DNA from: JAGLQA01 sp023135565
GTDB lineage: Bacteria; Acidobacteriota; Aminicenantia; UBA2199
Direction of reading: 5' to 3'
Assembly: GCA_030639305.1 (NCBI GenBank)
Contig: DAOWCY010000118.1
Location: 1 to 22,299 of the forward strand
Length of the DNA: 22,299 nucleotides
Below the pieces are notes generated by a model. The model worked only from the letters and a program-made list of their open reading frames with translations. It ran no database searches and was not told the origin of the DNA. This document shows positions 21,238 through 22,299 of this stretch, one piece after another. The translations under genes were made by a program, and so were the position numbers. The first letter of the stretch is position 1. Every line of letters starts with the position of its first letter.

Positions 21238-21807
21238 CTACCCTGTAGTTAACAACTCTTTCTCACCGAAAACAACACCCTGAAAGGTCTCGATCTCTAC
21301 GTTACCTTTTTTCCATTCATCTTCGGCAAGCCCTGCTTTCCGGCAGCCGTAGGAAATATATTCTTCCAGGTCCCAACCTTGCTCCACCGGCACCTGGGGC
21401 AGCAGCAGCCCCCTCTGGAATCCCTTAGAAATGATGATACCGTCCCTGCCTACCACCACATCTTCACTACCTTTCACTTTTTGTGGTACTGTTAAGACCG
21501 ATATCTCGATGTCTATTTCCTCTAATTCACCTGCTGTCACCGGGGGAAACCTGGGGTCTTCGACGGAAGAGGCGACAGCATTGTCCATAACCGCCCGGTA
21601 AAGGGAGTCTATGGGCAAAGGATAGCCGATACAGCCTCTCAAGTCTCCATGTTTATGTAGGGTTACAAACACTCCCCGCTTCTCCCGGAATTTGGGATTT
21701 TTTGTTTCATCGGAGTCTTTCCTGCCCTCTTTTAGATAGCGGGTAATGGTTTTCCTGGCTAATTTTAATAATTCGATTTTCTCTTCTTGCGAATATTCGT
21801 CGATCAT
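21238..21807 (-). CDS. AMMECR1-domain protein (AmmeMemoRadiSam system protein A)
   Basis: The product has 189 residues forming one AMMECR1 domain. Signature elements are GVFVTLHKHGDLRGCIGYP (about 46-64), NAVASSVEDPRFPPVT, IDIEISVLTVP, GRDGIIISKGFQRGLLLPQV and EQGWDLEEYISYGCRKAGL. AMMECR1 is found in all domains; in bacteria it often occurs with a Memo-like protein and a radical SAM enzyme in a system of unknown chemistry. Neither partner is seen here, though the upstream gene is cut by the window edge. AGGAGG lies 5 nt before the ATG at 21807. The gene starts 12 nt after the previous stop, so they form an operon. Confidence 0.93.
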   Translation of the reverse strand: MIDEYSQEEKIELLKLARKTITRYLKEGRKDSDETKNPKFREKRGVFVTLHKHGDLRGCIGYPLPIDSLYRAVMDNAVASSVEDPRFPPVTAGELEEIDIEISVLTVPQKVKGSEDVVVGRDGIIISKGFQRGLLLPQVPVEQGWDLEEYISYGCRKAGLAEDEWKKGNVEIETFQGVVFGEKELLTTG

Positions 21808-21819
21808 CTTGCCTCCTAA

Positions 21820-22299
21820 CTAATTTTCGCCTTCATACAGGTAAAATTCACTTTTTTTATCCCCTATTTCCATGATAATATCCCCTATAAACCAATCACT
21901 TAAGAAAAAAGGGCCTGGGGACGCCGTCCTTCTTTTATTAATGTGCTGCACAGGTTTCTCAATAAAACCGGCTGTGATTTCATGGTTTTCGCTTTGATCA
22001 CCTTTATAGGGTGCGGGCGCCGCCCGTTTCTTGCTAACACTTTGTGAACGTTTGTTAAAAGAATAAACTTTTTGGTCAACCTGGTCGGAAATGCCATCTA
22101 CAGGCCCCTCATAGGGTGCGGGCACCGCCCGCTTGAAAAAGGGGCCGATTAGTTTTTCGCCTTTTTTATCTATGACTTCCTGGTAAACCGCGTCGATATT
22201 GTCTTCCTGGAAGTTTACGGGAAAAAGCTCCTCCACGATGATGTGTTTCCCTATCTCTATACCTAAAACGAAACCAGACTCGATAGTATCTACATGGGC
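21820..22299 (-). CDS. Unrecognised protein, 5' end beyond window, with palindromic in-frame insertions
   Basis: The frame stays open to the right edge (AHVDTIESGFVLGIEIGKHI precedes the GTG at 22236), so that GTG is probably not the start and the gene continues outside. The N-terminal visible part (SGFVLGIEIG, IVEELFPVNF) has some look of a JAB/MPN-type fold, but I see no metal-binding histidines, and this is only a hint. A middle stretch of about 77 residues (DNA 22134..21904) is polar and proline-rich, with repeated KRAVPAPYEG, KRAAPAPYKG and KRRTASPGP. It is bracketed by GPFF on both sides. After it comes LSDWFIGDIIMEIG and the end FYLYEGEN. The middle looks like an insertion. It is followed by AMMECR1 in an operon. 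Confidence 0.55.
   Translation of the reverse strand, partial: AHVDTIESGFVLGIEIGKHIIVEELFPVNFQEDNIDAVYQEVIDKKGEKLIGPFFKRAVPAPYEGPVDGISDQVDQKVYSFNKRSQSVSKKRAAPAPYKGDQSENHEITAGFIEKPVQHINKRRTASPGPFFLSDWFIGDIIMEIGDKKSEFYLYEGEN

Noticed and set aside
1..22299. CRISPR array, tRNA or rRNA genes, insertion-sequence transposase
   Set aside because: I found no regularly spaced repeats, no T-loop GGTTCRA-type signature in a cloverleaf, no rRNA motifs and no transposase motifs on either strand.

Overview
This is a chromosomal segment of a Gram-negative-type bacterium of moderate, patchy G+C. It carries single-copy housekeeping genes (ychF, ispF, der, parA, parB, tatA, tatC, mtgA), no tRNA or rRNA that I could see, and many structured intergenic repeats. 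Tat genes, a GT51 transglycosylase, a YciB-like membrane domain, a PilZ protein and a sigma-54-type promoter fit a diderm. The mix (yacL-like next to ispF, AMMECR1, YjbQ, many coiled-coil or TPR proteins) suggests an uncultivated candidate-phylum lineage, perhaps Omnitrophota or Elusimicrobiota. That placement is a guess from gene content.

Left part (1-3931): the C-terminal end of a TrkA/KtrA-type K+ regulator; a stand-alone CheY-like receiver coupled to a short amidohydrolase-like fragment; an unrecognised 59-residue gene with its own sigma-54-type promoter and intrinsic terminator; a LysE-type exporter; a two-copy 109-bp tandem repeat; and a divergent ychF.

Middle (3965-9564, all minus strand): an AAA-type ATPase plus a degenerate-ATPase/TPR protein, bounded on both sides by copies of a 90-bp repeat. 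Next comes a three-gene operon of methyltransferase, family 2 glycosyltransferase and a YciB-Nudix fusion, whose genes overlap through identical ATGGATAA junctions.

Centre (9565-15021): a divergent intergenic region, then tatA-tatC and a membrane-anchored coiled-coil protein, then on the minus strand a PilZ protein and mtgA. A second divergent region leads into a PIN-TRAM (YacL-like) protein.

Right part (14035-22299): yacL-ispF-der-HAD run co-directionally, then parA-parB with their own promoter. About 1.3 kb follows with no convincing gene but with a repeat copy, a 16-bp tandem duplication and an orphan terminator. The window closes with minus-strand yjbQ, AMMECR1 and a partial ORF containing palindromic in-frame insertions.

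Themes across the window: (1) a 90-bp two-hairpin intergenic element present in four full copies, one variant and one fragment; (2) consensus sigma-70 promoters whose -10 boxes lie 5-8 nt from the start codon, predicting leaderless mRNAs for four genes; (3) overlapping stop/start junctions implying translational coupling.
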